From assembly GCF_019599405.1 (NCBI RefSeq), contig NZ_RKLQ01000002.1:310001-374000 (forward strand): a stretch of DNA of 64,000 nucleotides. Direction: 5' to 3'. Every line of letters starts with the position of its first letter. Within the stretch, counting starts at the first letter, position 1. The notes beneath the pieces were generated by a model. That model made no database searches. It was not told the origin of the DNA and worked only from the letters and a program-made list of their open reading frames with translations. A program made the position numbers and the translations under genes. The stretch is from Haloarcula salinisoli. Its GTDB lineage: Archaea; Halobacteriota; Halobacteria; Halobacteriales; Haloarculaceae. This document shows positions 41,790-51,320 of the stretch, in pieces.

Positions 41790-42641
41790 TCACTCCGACG
41801 CACAGAACGACCGCACCGCGCTGTTGAACCACTCCGGACGTTCCCGGGGCGGGTTGTGACCGCAGTTTTTCACCAGTTTCAGTTCGCTCTCGGCCAGTTT
41901 CGTCGCCGCCTGCTGGGACCATGTCGGCGGAAAGAGAGGGTCTTCGCTCCCGTGGATCAACAGCGTCGGCACCGACAGCTCGTCCAGTCTGTCGGCGTAG
42001 TTGGTCCGGAAGCCGCGCTGGCGGAACTCGCTGCGCTGCCAGCGCCGCATCGCCCGCACGGTCTGGCGGTCGACGACACTGTCGACGTCGTCGACGAGCT
42101 CCTGTGGGGGTTCGGTCGCGCCCATGCTCCGCAGCCCGGTCCTGATGGCCGGTTTCGACGTGCTCACGCCCTGCCAGACCATGTTCCCCAGCAACGGTGT
42201 CTGAAACATCCCGCTCGCGGCCGTTCGCCAGTAGGCGTCCCCGCCCAGCCCGTAGCTGTTGACCAGCACCAGCCGCTCGACGCTGCCCCCATCGAGTGCG
42301 TGGCCAAGCGCCAGCGCCCCGCCCATCGAGAGGCCCGCAATCGCGGGCTCGTCCACGTCAACGGCGTCAAGAAACGCCTCCACGGCCTCGAGGTAAAACT
42401 CGGTCGTGTACGCGCGGTCCGGTTTGTCGCTCTCGCCGTGGCCCGGCAGGTCCGGCGCGTAGACGGTCCGCTCCTCGGCCAGCGCGGGGAGCGCGTGGCG
42501 CCACGACACCGTCGCGGCGTCCAGCCCGATACCGTGCAAGAACACAAGTGGCGGCCCGCTACCACCGGTTTTGTAGTGGAGGCCCACGTCGTCACCGTCG
42601 ATGGATAGCTCGACGCGTTCGGACGCAATCTGGGGAGTCAT
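41790..42641 (-). CDS. Alpha/beta hydrolase
   Basis: 283 residues. Oxyanion HG in VFLHGIGLD, PGHGESDKP, nucleophile elbow GLSMGG with Ser105, acid in LLIHGSEDPLFPP and histidine in VKNCGHNPPRERPEWF, an intact catalytic triad. It resembles BioH/haloperoxidase-like hydrolases. Position beside the PHA locus makes a role in PHA depolymerisation or acyl-CoA metabolism possible but unproved. Convergent with phaJ. Confidence 0.87.
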   Translation of the reverse strand: MTPQIASERVELSIDGDDVGLHYKTGGSGPPLVFLHGIGLDAATVSWRHALPALAEERTVYAPDLPGHGESDKPDRAYTTEFYLEAVEAFLDAVDVDEPAIAGLSMGGALALGHALDGGSVERLVLVNSYGLGGDAYWRTAASGMFQTPLLGNMVWQGVSTSKPAIRTGLRSMGATEPPQELVDDVDSVVDRQTVRAMRRWQRSEFRQRGFRTNYADRLDELSVPTLLIHGSEDPLFPPTWSQQAATKLAESELKLVKNCGHNPPRERPEWFNSAVRSFCASE

Positions 42642-42775
42642 TGGCTGGAGTCGGGGCGCACGTCAGATGAGGCTTTCTCCACACTGGCTAGCACGTGGTA
42701 CCGACGCGGCCCCGTTCAGCGAGAATTCAGGGCGATTCTGCTACCGGTCCATGTCCCACTGCCCGTGCGCTCGAC

Positions 42776-44098
42776 TCACTCGCCGTCGGAAGAATTTCTT
42801 TCGTAGGCACCATTCTGTTCGAGGCGCCCTTTCGCCCGGACGACCGACGGCGTCCGACAGCGGCCGGGCTCGCCAGTCACCTGCGGAATCGTGCAGTTGT
42901 TACAGCTTGCACAGAGGGCGTCCTCGCCGGTCAGCAGCCTGGCACCGAGTCGGGGTTCGGCGTAGAAGGGCCGGGCCATCCCGACCATGTCTGCCGCCGG
43001 TTCCCCGTCCCCCGAATCCCCGCCCAGACACCGGTCACAGTCGGCCCGCGTCCGCAGGCCGCCTTCCAGCAACACCGGCACGTCAACCCGGTCACGGACT
43101 CGCCGACAGAAGGCGGCGTTCCAGCCGGGCTCGCGGTCGAACCGGCGGGCCTGCAGTCGGTTGAGAAGCGCCACCGCCCGCGCTCGCCAGCGGCCCCCGA
43201 ACGCCGCCGCGTAGCCGTCCTGCAACTCCGTGGCAGCCCACGCCCGGTCGGGATACGCCCCGCGGACGATGCTCATGTCCCAGAACGTCGAGACTTCGAC
43301 CGGGACCACGGCGTCGTAGCCGATACCGACCAGTCGTTCAGCCAAGTCGACGGCCTCGGCCATCGAAATATTCCTTCGAACGAAACTGGGCGCGACGGTC
43401 TCGGCTGGCACCTTGGTCACCAGCGGCACGTCGCCCGCGTGCTCGCGGACGGCGTCGTGGATGGCTTCGAGAAACCGAACCCCGTCGGCGAACTCGTCGT
43501 CTCGACGGTTGTAGAACGGCGACAGGAACTGCTGGACGAGGCTCATGTTCGCCGCCGAGAGGTGGATACCGTCGTAGCCGGCGTCGACGGCGTAGCCCGC
43601 CGAGCGGCCGAACTGCTCGGCGAGCTCCCGTACTTCTGCCGTCGAGAGCACACGGGGCCGCAGCGAAATTAGCCCCAGTCGGTCCAGCGCCCGAAGCTGC
43701 CACGGCGGCTGGGAGACGGCCAGCTGTCGCTCGTCGGGATTGTGCGCCCGGTAGCCGGCGTGCCACGTCGCCATGCTTCGGAGGCCGCCGTGGGCGAGCT
43801 GGAGGAATATCTTGCCTTCGTGTGCATGAATCGCGTCGGTGAGCTGTTCGAGCCGGGCGACGAAGTCGGGGTCGTGGACACGGGTCATGTTCGGCGCGGC
43901 ACAGCCCCCCTCGGGCGTGACGATGCTCGCACCCTGGAAGACGAGGCCGACGCCGCTCTCGGCCGTGGGTTCCAGCTCGGAGATGAGGGTCTCGACCGCA
44001 TCCTCGCCGTTGCCGGCACACTCCAGCACCGGCGCGCGATAGAGGCGGTTCGGCAGCCGGCAGCCGCCGATATCGAGCGGGTCGGTGAGCTCGGTCAC
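42776..44098 (-). CDS. Old-yellow-enzyme-family flavin oxidoreductase
   Basis: 440 residues from the GTG at 44098 (VTELTDPLDIGGCRLPNRLY); an upstream ATG at 44209 would add a non-conserved Arg-rich leader. FMN-binding TIM barrel with HDPDFVARLEQLTDAIHAHEG and LQLAHGG, catalytic region AGYDGIHLSAANMSLVQQFLSPFYNRRDD, and a C-terminal cysteine cluster CASCNNCTIPQVTGEPGRC like the 4Fe-4S site of 2,4-dienoyl-CoA reductase. It lacks the C-terminal FAD/NAD domains of those long enzymes. It probably reduces activated double bonds. Confidence 0.85.
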   Translation of the reverse strand: MTELTDPLDIGGCRLPNRLYRAPVLECAGNGEDAVETLISELEPTAESGVGLVFQGASIVTPEGGCAAPNMTRVHDPDFVARLEQLTDAIHAHEGKIFLQLAHGGLRSMATWHAGYRAHNPDERQLAVSQPPWQLRALDRLGLISLRPRVLSTAEVRELAEQFGRSAGYAVDAGYDGIHLSAANMSLVQQFLSPFYNRRDDEFADGVRFLEAIHDAVREHAGDVPLVTKVPAETVAPSFVRRNISMAEAVDLAERLVGIGYDAVVPVEVSTFWDMSIVRGAYPDRAWAATELQDGYAAAFGGRWRARAVALLNRLQARRFDREPGWNAAFCRRVRDRVDVPVLLEGGLRTRADCDRCLGGDSGDGEPAADMVGMARPFYAEPRLGARLLTGEDALCASCNNCTIPQVTGEPGRCRTPSVVRAKGRLEQNGAYERNSSDGE

Positions 44099-44276
44099 GT
44101 GTTCCCGGCTGGGCGCCACCCGTCGCTGTGCTGTCTGACCATGTGTGTCACTGGCACGGCGTGGACAAAACGGCGTCGCTCGATTCCTGGCTACCGCTCT
44201 GCGGGTCACTCCGTTCCCCGTTACACATCGAGGTGCGTGCTACGCACGCCCCTCGCTTCGTTCCCCGCTTCGCCTT

Positions 44277-44305
44277 CGAGAGTCTTCGACAAGCTCAGAC
44301 TCTCG
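44277..44305 (-). terminator. Hairpin abutting the cgi121 stop codon
   Basis: CGAGAGTCT (44277-44285) and AGACTCTCG (44297-44305) form a perfect 9-bp stem with an 11-base loop. The next base is the first of the cgi121 stop codon (44306-44308, minus strand). Confidence 0.5.
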
Positions 44306-44896
44306 CTATTTTTCTACGACGAGCAGCGCCACCCGCTCGCGGATGGCGTCGGCCAGCGCCCCCTCGGTCGCGGCCAGTTCGGTGTCGGTCACGTCGAAGA
44401 AGTCCCTGACGCGCTCCTCGTCGTAGTTGCCGAGCGTCTCGGCGGGGGTGAGTCGCTCGCGGAGGTCGGCCGCGGCGGCCGCTTCGTCGCTCGCGGTTCC
44501 ACCGCTCGCGCTGACCGAGGCCCCCTCGCCCTCGCCGCGCACGGCTCCAGCGTCGCCGTTCACGTGGTCCGAGGTCGCCTGCTGGGCGACCTCACCGACC
44601 ACGACCGCGACAATCGGACACTCGCCCTCGCACACGCCCATCGCCAGCGCCCGATTTATCTGGCGGCGACCGGCGGCGTACAGCAGTATCTCGACGCCGA
44701 AATCCTCGGCGATGGTATCACCGCGTTCCCGGGCGCGAGCGGCGAGGTCGACGGCCCGTACCAGATGCTCGCGGTCGACCACGTAGCGGGCGTCGAAGGC
44801 CTGTATCGTCACGCCGTGAGTCTCCCCGATGGCGTCCAGTTCGGCGACGAACGCGCCCACGTCGTCGATGTCGGCGTGTCCCTCGACGACGTCCAT
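44306..44896 (-). CDS. cgi121: KEOPS complex subunit Cgi121 homologue
   Basis: 196 residues. Cgi121 signature: FDARYVVDREHLVRAVDLAARA and EILLYAAGRRQINRALAMGV. An acidic low-complexity insert (about 110-150) follows. Cgi121 is the tRNA-delivering subunit of KEOPS, which makes the universal t6A37 modification. Its ATG overlaps the hel308 stop (TGATG), so it is the second gene of a coupled pair; the reason for pairing with a repair helicase is not obvious from function. Confidence 0.87.
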   Translation of the reverse strand: MDVVEGHADIDDVGAFVAELDAIGETHGVTIQAFDARYVVDREHLVRAVDLAARARERGDTIAEDFGVEILLYAAGRRQINRALAMGVCEGECPIVAVVVGEVAQQATSDHVNGDAGAVRGEGEGASVSASGGTASDEAAAAADLRERLTPAETLGNYDEERVRDFFDVTDTELAATEGALADAIRERVALLVVEK

Positions 44897-47319
44897 CAGA
44901 AGTCCCCCAGGCTGGACTGGTCTTCACCGATCTCGCTGTCCTCGTCCTCCTCGCTGTCCCGAGGCGACTCCTCGCTCACCTCGACGTCGGGGTCGGGCTC
45001 GACACCGTCCATCGAGGGGTCCCGGTGGCCGGCGTTCTCCAGGACGTTCTCGGCGGTCTTCCGGCGCCCACGCAGGGCGGCCAGCACGACCGGTTTCGCC
45101 GCGTCGCGGAGTTGTGCGCGGTCGCCGATGCCGGCCTCGAACAGGCGGCGGGCGCGTTTCCGACCGACACCTCGCACCCCGGCGAGGTCGACCAGCTCCT
45201 CCCGGACCCCGTGTTCGACGCGGATGCGGGCCTCGCTGATGGCGCGGGCGGCGTCCGAATCCACCTCGCCGGCCAGGGACTCGGCGGCCCCGAGCAGCCA
45301 CTGGGCCGTCTCGACCTTCCCGCGGACGTCGCCCGGGCCGACGCCGTAGCGCTCGGTGATGGTCTCCTCGTCGACCTCGCTGGCCCAGTCTTCGAGCAGC
45401 CGGGCGGTCTTGAGCGCGGAGAGCCAGTCCTCGAAGCGCTCGTCCTCGAACTCCGAGGGCGTGGGGCCAAGAAGTTCGTCCTCGCGCTCGTACAGTTCCA
45501 TCTCGTACTCCTCACGGTCGCCCGACCGGAGGTAGAGCTGGTACATGTCGGGGGTGCGCGAGACGAGGTGGTAGAGCCCCAGCGCCGAGATGTCGTCGGG
45601 GTCGACGTCGGCGCTCGCTTCGGCCTCCTCGGCCAGTTCGCTCGCCGTGCTGAACGCGCCGTCGGCGGTCGCGTCCTCGGGCCCGTCGGGTTCGTCGCCC
45701 GTGTCGGGCTCCCCCGCGTGACGCGCCCAGTACTCCAGCCCGTCGACGATTTCGGCGGCGCTCATCGGGTCCAGGTAGAGCCGCGAGACGGTGTGGCCGA
45801 GCGACGTCGCATCCAGCTCACCCCCGTCCACTTCTAGGAAGCCGTTCCGCTCCAGATACGTCAGTACGTCGTCGACGACACGTTCGAGCCGGCCGCTCTC
45901 GTCGGTCTGGCTGGCATAGAGGGTCTGTTCGAGGAACTCCAGCAGGCCAGTCCGCGAGCGGGCAAAGCCCGAGGAGACGGTCGCCAGAATGTGGGTCCGC
46001 AGGGCCGGTTCGGCTGCGAGTTTCGAGCGCACGGGTTCGGGGTCGGCCCAGACGTACCGCTCGAACAGCTCGTCCAGTTCGTCGTGGCTGCTGGCCACCA
46101 GCACCGCTTCGCCGTATGGGTCCAGCCCGGGGCGGCCGGCCCGCCCCATCATCTGATGTACCTCCAGCACGGAGAGCGGGGCCATCCCGCCCGCCGACCC
46201 GTCGTAGCGGCGCCAGTCCCGGACGACCACGCGGCGCGATGGCGTGTTGACGCCGGCCGCGAGCGTCGGGGTGGCACAGACCACCTTCACCAGCCGGTCC
46301 TGGAACGCCTGCTCGACGAGTTCCCGATGCCCGCGAGCCAGTCCCGCGTGGTGGAAGGCGGCACCGTCTTCGACGGCGTCGGCCAGGTCGTCGCTGGTCT
46401 CCGTGTCGCTCACGTCCCGGATTTCGGCGGCGATACCTTCGAGCTGGGCCTGCTCGTCGGCGCTGAGGTGCGGTCGGACGGTACTCCCCAGCCGCCCGGC
46501 GGCGGCCTCGGCGTTGCGACGGGAGTTGACGAACACGAGCGTCGAGCCGCCCTCCTCCGTGACCTCGCCGTCCTCGTCGTGGTCGTCCTGCAGCGTGTCC
46601 CGGACGATGGCGGCCGTAGGCTTCTCGTTGTTCTGTACGGCGAGGCGGTGCTGGCTCCCGTCTTCCAGATGGAGGGCCTGCCCGTAGTGGACCCCCTTCT
46701 GGAGTTCGATAGGCCGCCAGTCCGAGTCGACGAGTTCGGCGTCGAGCCAGTCGGCGAGTTCGCCGGCGTTGCCGATGGTTGCCGACAGCGCCACCGTCTG
46801 CAGGTCGGGGTTGAGCCGCCGGAGTTTGGCCAGCGTCACTTCCAGGGTCGGGCCGCGCTGGCCGTCGTCGACCAGGTGCACCTCGTCGCTGACGACGCAG
46901 GTCAGGTCCTCCAGCCACGGGGCGTCGTTTCGCACGAGCGAGTCGACCTTCTCGCTGGTGGCGACGACGATGTCCTTGTCGCCCAGCCAGCCGCCGTCGG
47001 ACTCGTAGTTGCCCGTCGAAACGCCTACCGAGAGCCCGTACTGCTCGAACTGTTCGAATTCGGCTTGCTTCTCGCTGGCCAGCGCTCTGAGGGGCACGAT
47101 GTAGAGGGCCTTGCCACCGCGAGCGACGGCCGACAGCATCGCCAGTTCGGCCACGAGGGTCTTCCCGCTCGCCGTGGGGATGGCCGCGACGATGTTCTGC
47201 CCCTCGGTCACACCCGCCTCGACGGCCTCGCCCTGTGGGGGGTACAGCTGCTCGATGCCGTCCTCGCGTAAGTGGTCGGGGAGCCAGTCGGGCACGCCCG
47301 GCAGGTCCGCAACGTCCAT
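44896..47319 (-). CDS. hel308: Hel308 superfamily 2 DNA helicase
   Basis: 807 residues. Q-motif-like [11 protein letters not shown], Walker A PTASGKT (48-54), DEVH box [32 protein letters not shown] and [17 protein letters not shown] motifs of the Hel308/Ski2 class. Domain 4 helical bundle and C-terminal helix-hairpin-helix ([22 protein letters not shown]) follow. It unwinds stalled replication forks 3' to 5'. The long acidic C-terminal tail and an insert with [15 protein letters not shown] are halophile features. First gene of the hel308-cgi121 pair. Confidence 0.95.
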   Translation of the reverse strand: MDVADLPGVPDWLPDHLREDGIEQLYPPQGEAVEAGVTEGQNIVAAIPTASGKTLVAELAMLSAVARGGKALYIVPLRALASEKQAEFEQFEQYGLSVGVSTGNYESDGGWLGDKDIVVATSEKVDSLVRNDAPWLEDLTCVVSDEVHLVDDGQRGPTLEVTLAKLRRLNPDLQTVALSATIGNAGELADWLDAELVDSDWRPIELQKGVHYGQALHLEDGSQHRLAVQNNEKPTAAIVRDTLQDDHDEDGEVTEEGGSTLVFVNSRRNAEAAAGRLGSTVRPHLSADEQAQLEGIAAEIRDVSDTETSDDLADAVEDGAAFHHAGLARGHRELVEQAFQDRLVKVVCATPTLAAGVNTPSRRVVVRDWRRYDGSAGGMAPLSVLEVHQMMGRAGRPGLDPYGEAVLVASSHDELDELFERYVWADPEPVRSKLAAEPALRTHILATVSSGFARSRTGLLEFLEQTLYASQTDESGRLERVVDDVLTYLERNGFLEVDGGELDATSLGHTVSRLYLDPMSAAEIVDGLEYWARHAGEPDTGDEPDGPEDATADGAFSTASELAEEAEASADVDPDDISALGLYHLVSRTPDMYQLYLRSGDREEYEMELYEREDELLGPTPSEFEDERFEDWLSALKTARLLEDWASEVDEETITERYGVGPGDVRGKVETAQWLLGAAESLAGEVDSDAARAISEARIRVEHGVREELVDLAGVRGVGRKRARRLFEAGIGDRAQLRDAAKPVVLAALRGRRKTAENVLENAGHRDPSMDGVEPDPDVEVSEESPRDSEEDEDSEIGEDQSSLGDF

Positions 47320-47414
47320 TACCGCGTCGTTCGACCGGCCACGGATTTAAACGTTCGTTCGCGGCCGTGTCGGGGCAAAGAATACACCTGTGGCTGGACG
47401 AAACAAACTAGTAA

Positions 47415-49454
47415 ATGACGGACACGCTGCTGGCGATAACAGCACGGGTGGCCGGAACCTGGGACACGGATGGGGTGACCGTCACCGTCGACGAGCCGGC
47501 AGCCGAGACGCTCACCTTCGGTCGTCTGCACGGCGTCTTCGAGTCGCAGCTGGACGCTGCCGAGGCGCTGTCACTGTCCTCGGCGGAGCTATCCGGGGTG
47601 CTCGCGAACGCCGGCAGGCCAGCGACCGACATCCAAGATGTCGTCAGGAAAGCCCACGCGGCCGTGACCGACGCTGCGCCGGAGGCCGAGCCACTGGCCC
47701 GGCGGGCCGCGGTCATCCGGGCGCTCGGGGCGGTCTGTGAGACGATGGCCCGGACGGCCGACGACGCGTTTCTCGAAGAGGTGGCGACGCTGACCCACAC
47801 CGACCCCCTCGACCCGGCGGGGTTCCGGGAGTCGGCCGCGTTTCTGGCCGCCTGCCTCGACGCCGCCGTCACCGAGCCGGGGCTGTCGCTCCCACACGAG
47901 CGTGACACCTCACAGCGGTTCCACGGAGCGTACCACGCCGACCGCGGCGACGACGAACGCGCCCGCGAGGCGTTCGAGGACGCTATCGAGGAACTCGGTT
48001 CCGACCCGCTCGCACACCTCTGGTACGCCCGGTTCCACGACCGCCGCGGTTCGCCGGGACTCGCGCAAGCCTACTTCGAGTCGGGGTTCGAACTGCACGC
48101 AGAGGGGTTCGGCTTCTCGACACTCGACCCGCTGGTCCCCGCGCTCGTTCGGTTCGTCGAGCTGCTGGACGCGGCCGGCGAGGACGCCGCCGCAGTCCGC
48201 TGGTGTGAGTACGCGCTGGACCGCACGGACGCCGTCTCGGCGCACACGGCGGCGCTCGACCGACTGGCGACGCGCGTCGAGACGGGGACGCTCCCGCCGG
48301 CCAGTGACGACGACGGGCCGTTCGACGCACCCGATGCGGCACCGCCCACCGTCGACGCGGACGACTGGGCTGGGTTGTTCGAGCGGCGGGTAGTGGCGGC
48401 GCTCGAACGTGACGCCGGCGACGTCACCGACTCCGACGAACTCGCCGCGGTGGGTGACCAGTACCGAACAGTCGGGCTCCGTGCGATGGCCCGGGCGTAC
48501 TACGAGCGCGCGCTGGAGCTGGCGCCCGACCACGCCGGCGCCCACTTCGGCCTGGGAATGCTGGCCTACAGGGCCGACGACCCCGACGAGGCGACGGCGC
48601 TGGACCGCTTCGAGCGGGCCATCGACGCCGCGCCCTCGTCGGTACAGTACCGGCGCCGCTACGCCGCTGCGCTCGCCTACTTCGGGGACAGCGAGGCCGC
48701 ACAGCGGGCCTTCGGGGCCGCACTGGCGCCGGCGCCCCGGGACGCGTTGACGAACTGCTGGCTCGGAAACTACTGCGCCGACTGGGGCGCAGACGCGGCC
48801 GCTCGCCGACATCTGGAAACAGGTCTGCCCGCCGCCGCCGACAGACCCGACGAGTTCGGGCGCGGCTGGCTCCTCGACTGTACCGCCACGCTGGTCGACA
48901 TCTGTGAACGCGACGGCGACACCGACGCGGTCCGGGAGTGGTGTCGCCGCGGTCTCGACCTGTGTGACAGCGACTCGTTGCCGATCACCGACGCCCAGGA
49001 GAGCATCGAGGAGACGCTCGACCGGTACGCCGACTCGGTCCCGACGGCGGGGAACCGCCGCGACGGGTCGAAGTACGACCACTACTGGCTGCTCAGCGTC
49101 ACCGGACGGGACGCGAACGTCATCGTCAGCGTCGACGGCGACGAGCTGAACGCTACCACGAACGGAGCGTCCTTCTCGATGAGTCTGCCGCTGAACGACG
49201 CCGTCGGCGAGCCGCCCTACGACATCGAGGTGACGGTGTTGCGGGCCGAAGTCGAGGACGCCGACGGGACGCGTACACTGAGCGGGCCGGACGAGGCCAG
49301 TGTCGACGTTCGCCTCAAACGCTACGCCGCCGGTGAGATAGCGAGCACTCACGCCGCCGACGTCGATGCTTCGGCGTCCTACGAGAGCGGCGAGGAGCTG
49401 CCGGCGACGGTCCGGCTCGAGTTCGACCCCGAGCGCTGCGACGGACCGGCGTAA
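47415..49454 (+). CDS. TPR-repeat protein with C-terminal beta domain
   Basis: 679 residues. Helical repeats dominate residues about 140-540, with TPR-like units such as FHGAYHADRGDDERAREAFEDAIEEL and AMARAYYERALELAPDHAGAHFGLGMLAYRA. The C-terminal 140 residues are strand-rich (YDHYWLLSVTGRDANVIVSVDGDELNAT) and may form a beta-sandwich. No signal or membrane segment. TPR proteins are protein-interaction scaffolds; partner unknown. Divergent from hel308 across a 95-base spacer. Confidence 0.8.
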   Translation: MTDTLLAITARVAGTWDTDGVTVTVDEPAAETLTFGRLHGVFESQLDAAEALSLSSAELSGVLANAGRPATDIQDVVRKAHAAVTDAAPEAEPLARRAAVIRALGAVCETMARTADDAFLEEVATLTHTDPLDPAGFRESAAFLAACLDAAVTEPGLSLPHERDTSQRFHGAYHADRGDDERAREAFEDAIEELGSDPLAHLWYARFHDRRGSPGLAQAYFESGFELHAEGFGFSTLDPLVPALVRFVELLDAAGEDAAAVRWCEYALDRTDAVSAHTAALDRLATRVETGTLPPASDDDGPFDAPDAAPPTVDADDWAGLFERRVVAALERDAGDVTDSDELAAVGDQYRTVGLRAMARAYYERALELAPDHAGAHFGLGMLAYRADDPDEATALDRFERAIDAAPSSVQYRRRYAAALAYFGDSEAAQRAFGAALAPAPRDALTNCWLGNYCADWGADAAARRHLETGLPAAADRPDEFGRGWLLDCTATLVDICERDGDTDAVREWCRRGLDLCDSDSLPITDAQESIEETLDRYADSVPTAGNRRDGSKYDHYWLLSVTGRDANVIVSVDGDELNATTNGASFSMSLPLNDAVGEPPYDIEVTVLRAEVEDADGTRTLSGPDEASVDVRLKRYAAGEIASTHAADVDASASYESGEELPATVRLEFDPERCDGPA

Positions 49455-49535
49455 CCACTGCCCGGTCCGCGTCGGCGAGTGGCGGCACCACTGTATGCCC
49501 GAATCGTTTTTATGTTTGCTTGGTCTCCCGGAGAT

Positions 49536-50777
49536 ATGGATACCACCGCCGGCGATACGGATTCGTCGTCGGGTTCGACCCGCGTCCTCCTCGTCGACGA
49601 CCAGGCCGACCTCGCGGAGGTCACCGGGCTCCACCTCGAGAACCGGCGCGAGGACTTCGACGTGACACTGGCCAGCGACGGCGAGACAGCACTCGCCGCC
49701 CTCGCGGAGACGGCCGTCGACTGTGTCGTCAGCGACTACGAGATGCCCGAGATGGACGGACTGGAGTTGCTGCGTGCGGTCAAAGACCGCGAACCGTCGC
49801 TCCCCTTCATCCTCTATACCGGCCGCGGGAGCGAGGAGATAGCCAGCGAGGCCATCAGCGCCGGCGTCACCGACTACCTCCAGAAGCGGACGACCAGCGA
49901 CCAGTACGACGTGCTGGCAAACCGCATCGAGAACGCCGTCGCCCGCCGGCGCTCAGAGCTGGCCCGCGAGGAGTCGGAAGGGCGCTACCGAACGCTGGTC
50001 GAGGCCTCGCCCCACGCCATCCTCGTCCACTACGGCGAAGAGATCGTCTACGTCAACGACACCATGGTCCGGATGTTCGGCTTCGAGAGCCACTCACAGG
50101 CCCACGGCACCGAGGCCATGTCGTACGTCCACCCGGACGACCGCGACGCCGTCCGTGAGCGGATGCATCGGGTGCTCGACGGCCGCGAGGAGTCCGACTG
50201 GATCGCCTGGCGACTCCTGCGGGACGACGGCCAGATACGCGAGGTCGAGAGCCGCGGGACGCCAGTGGTCTACGACGGCCAGAACGCCGTCCAGGTCGTC
50301 GTTCGGGACCTGACCGAGCAACGTCGCCGCGAGCGCCAGCTCGCCGCGCTCAACGGCGCCATCCGCGAGCTCGCCGCGGCGGACACCCGGCCCGCCGTCG
50401 CCGAGACGGCCGTCGATAGCGTGGTCACGCTGCTTTCGGACCCGACGGTCGCCGTCTTCGAGGACGTCGCGGGGTCCCTGCTCGAACTCGCCGCGGCGGG
50501 GGTCGACGACGGTGTCGACTTCTCATCCGACGGCCGGGGACTCCCCGCGGACAGCGTCGAGGTGGCCGCCTACCGGGCCGGCTCCGCCCGGACCGTCGAG
50601 TCCTACGACGTCGACGCGGACCGGCTCATCGACGGCGTCGCGTCGGTGTTCCTGTTTCCACTTGGCGACTACGGGCTCCTGTGGGTCGGTTCAGCGGGGT
50701 TCGCCTCGGCGGACCGCGACGCCCTGGAGATTCTGGGTCGCTCGGTCGTGGCCGCCTTCGACCGGCTTGCCGATTGA
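49536..50777 (+). CDS. Receiver-PAS-GAF-like sensory protein without kinase domain
   Basis: 413 residues. Receiver domain (RVLLVDDQADLAEVTGLHLE; phosphoacceptor Asp in CVVSDYEMPEMDG; Lys in YLQKRTT), then a PAS domain (GRYRTLVEASPHAILVHYGEEIVYVNDTMVRMFGF, about 150-270), then a GAF-like domain (AVAETAVDSVVTLLSDPTVAVFEDVAG). No HisKA/HATPase or HTH follows, although haloarchaeal relatives usually have one. It may hand its signal to a separate protein. Start chosen at the ATG preceding the acidic leader. Confidence 0.85.
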   Translation: MDTTAGDTDSSSGSTRVLLVDDQADLAEVTGLHLENRREDFDVTLASDGETALAALAETAVDCVVSDYEMPEMDGLELLRAVKDREPSLPFILYTGRGSEEIASEAISAGVTDYLQKRTTSDQYDVLANRIENAVARRRSELAREESEGRYRTLVEASPHAILVHYGEEIVYVNDTMVRMFGFESHSQAHGTEAMSYVHPDDRDAVRERMHRVLDGREESDWIAWRLLRDDGQIREVESRGTPVVYDGQNAVQVVVRDLTEQRRRERQLAALNGAIRELAAADTRPAVAETAVDSVVTLLSDPTVAVFEDVAGSLLELAAAGVDDGVDFSSDGRGLPADSVEVAAYRAGSARTVESYDVDADRLIDGVASVFLFPLGDYGLLWVGSAGFASADRDALEILGRSVVAAFDRLAD

Positions 50778-50796
50778 GGAACCACGCGGCTGTCCT

Positions 50797-50927
50797 GCCG
50801 GGAGTTAGCGACGCACAGTTGCCGGGAGTTAGCGACGCACAGTCGCGGCTGTATTGCCTCGGATTGACGGTGTCCCGCCGCGGCTGTATTGCCTCGGATT
50901 GACGGTGTCCCGCCGCGGCTGTATTGC
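50797..50927 (+). repeat. Two adjacent tandem-repeat types in the spacer before the ferredoxin gene
   Basis: First, GCCGGGAGTTAGCGACGCAC occurs at 50797 and 50821, a 24-base period. Second, CGCGGCTGTATTGCC occurs at 50844, 50879 and 50914 with a 35-base period and constant spacers (CTCGGATTGACGGTGTCC). The two types abut each other. The repeats end about 50 bases before the ferredoxin ATG, so they could affect its expression. Confidence 0.8.
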
Positions 50928-50977
50928 CGCGGCGATACGGGGACAACGCCTTTGACTATCACTACCGAAACCCGTGT

Positions 50978-51223
50978 ATGAAAATCGAATACGACCGGGA
51001 CACCTGCATCGGGATGTTCCAGTGTGTCGCGGAGTGGGACGGGTTCGAACGCGACGAGGACGCCGGCAAGGCAGTCCTCGTCGACGGTGAGGAGACCGAC
51101 GAGGACATCTTCGTCCAGGAGGTGCCCGAGGACGCCGAGTTCGACGCGAAATTCGCCGCCCGGGTCTGTCCGGTCGACGCCATCGCGGTGTACGACGACG
51201 ACGGCGAGCAACTGATTCCATAG
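50978..51223 (+). CDS. Ferredoxin with a three-cysteine cluster site
   Basis: 81 residues. Cysteines at 10 and 16 (DTCIGMFQCVAEW) and 64 (RVCPVDAIAVYD) give a C-x5-C ... C-P pattern, expected to hold a 3Fe-4S cluster as in cytochrome P450-type ferredoxins. It is a soluble single-cluster electron carrier. The redox partner is not in the window. Strong acidic composition is typical of halophilic ferredoxins. Confidence 0.88.
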   Translation: MKIEYDRDTCIGMFQCVAEWDGFERDEDAGKAVLVDGEETDEDIFVQEVPEDAEFDAKFAARVCPVDAIAVYDDDGEQLIP

Positions 51224-51320
51224 GGCTACGCGCCGTCGGCTCGCCGGTTACAGCCGGCGGTCTGTGACACACTCACACACGCTCACAAAGGCTTTGCTGG
51301 TCCTGTCTGAACGCTGTCGT

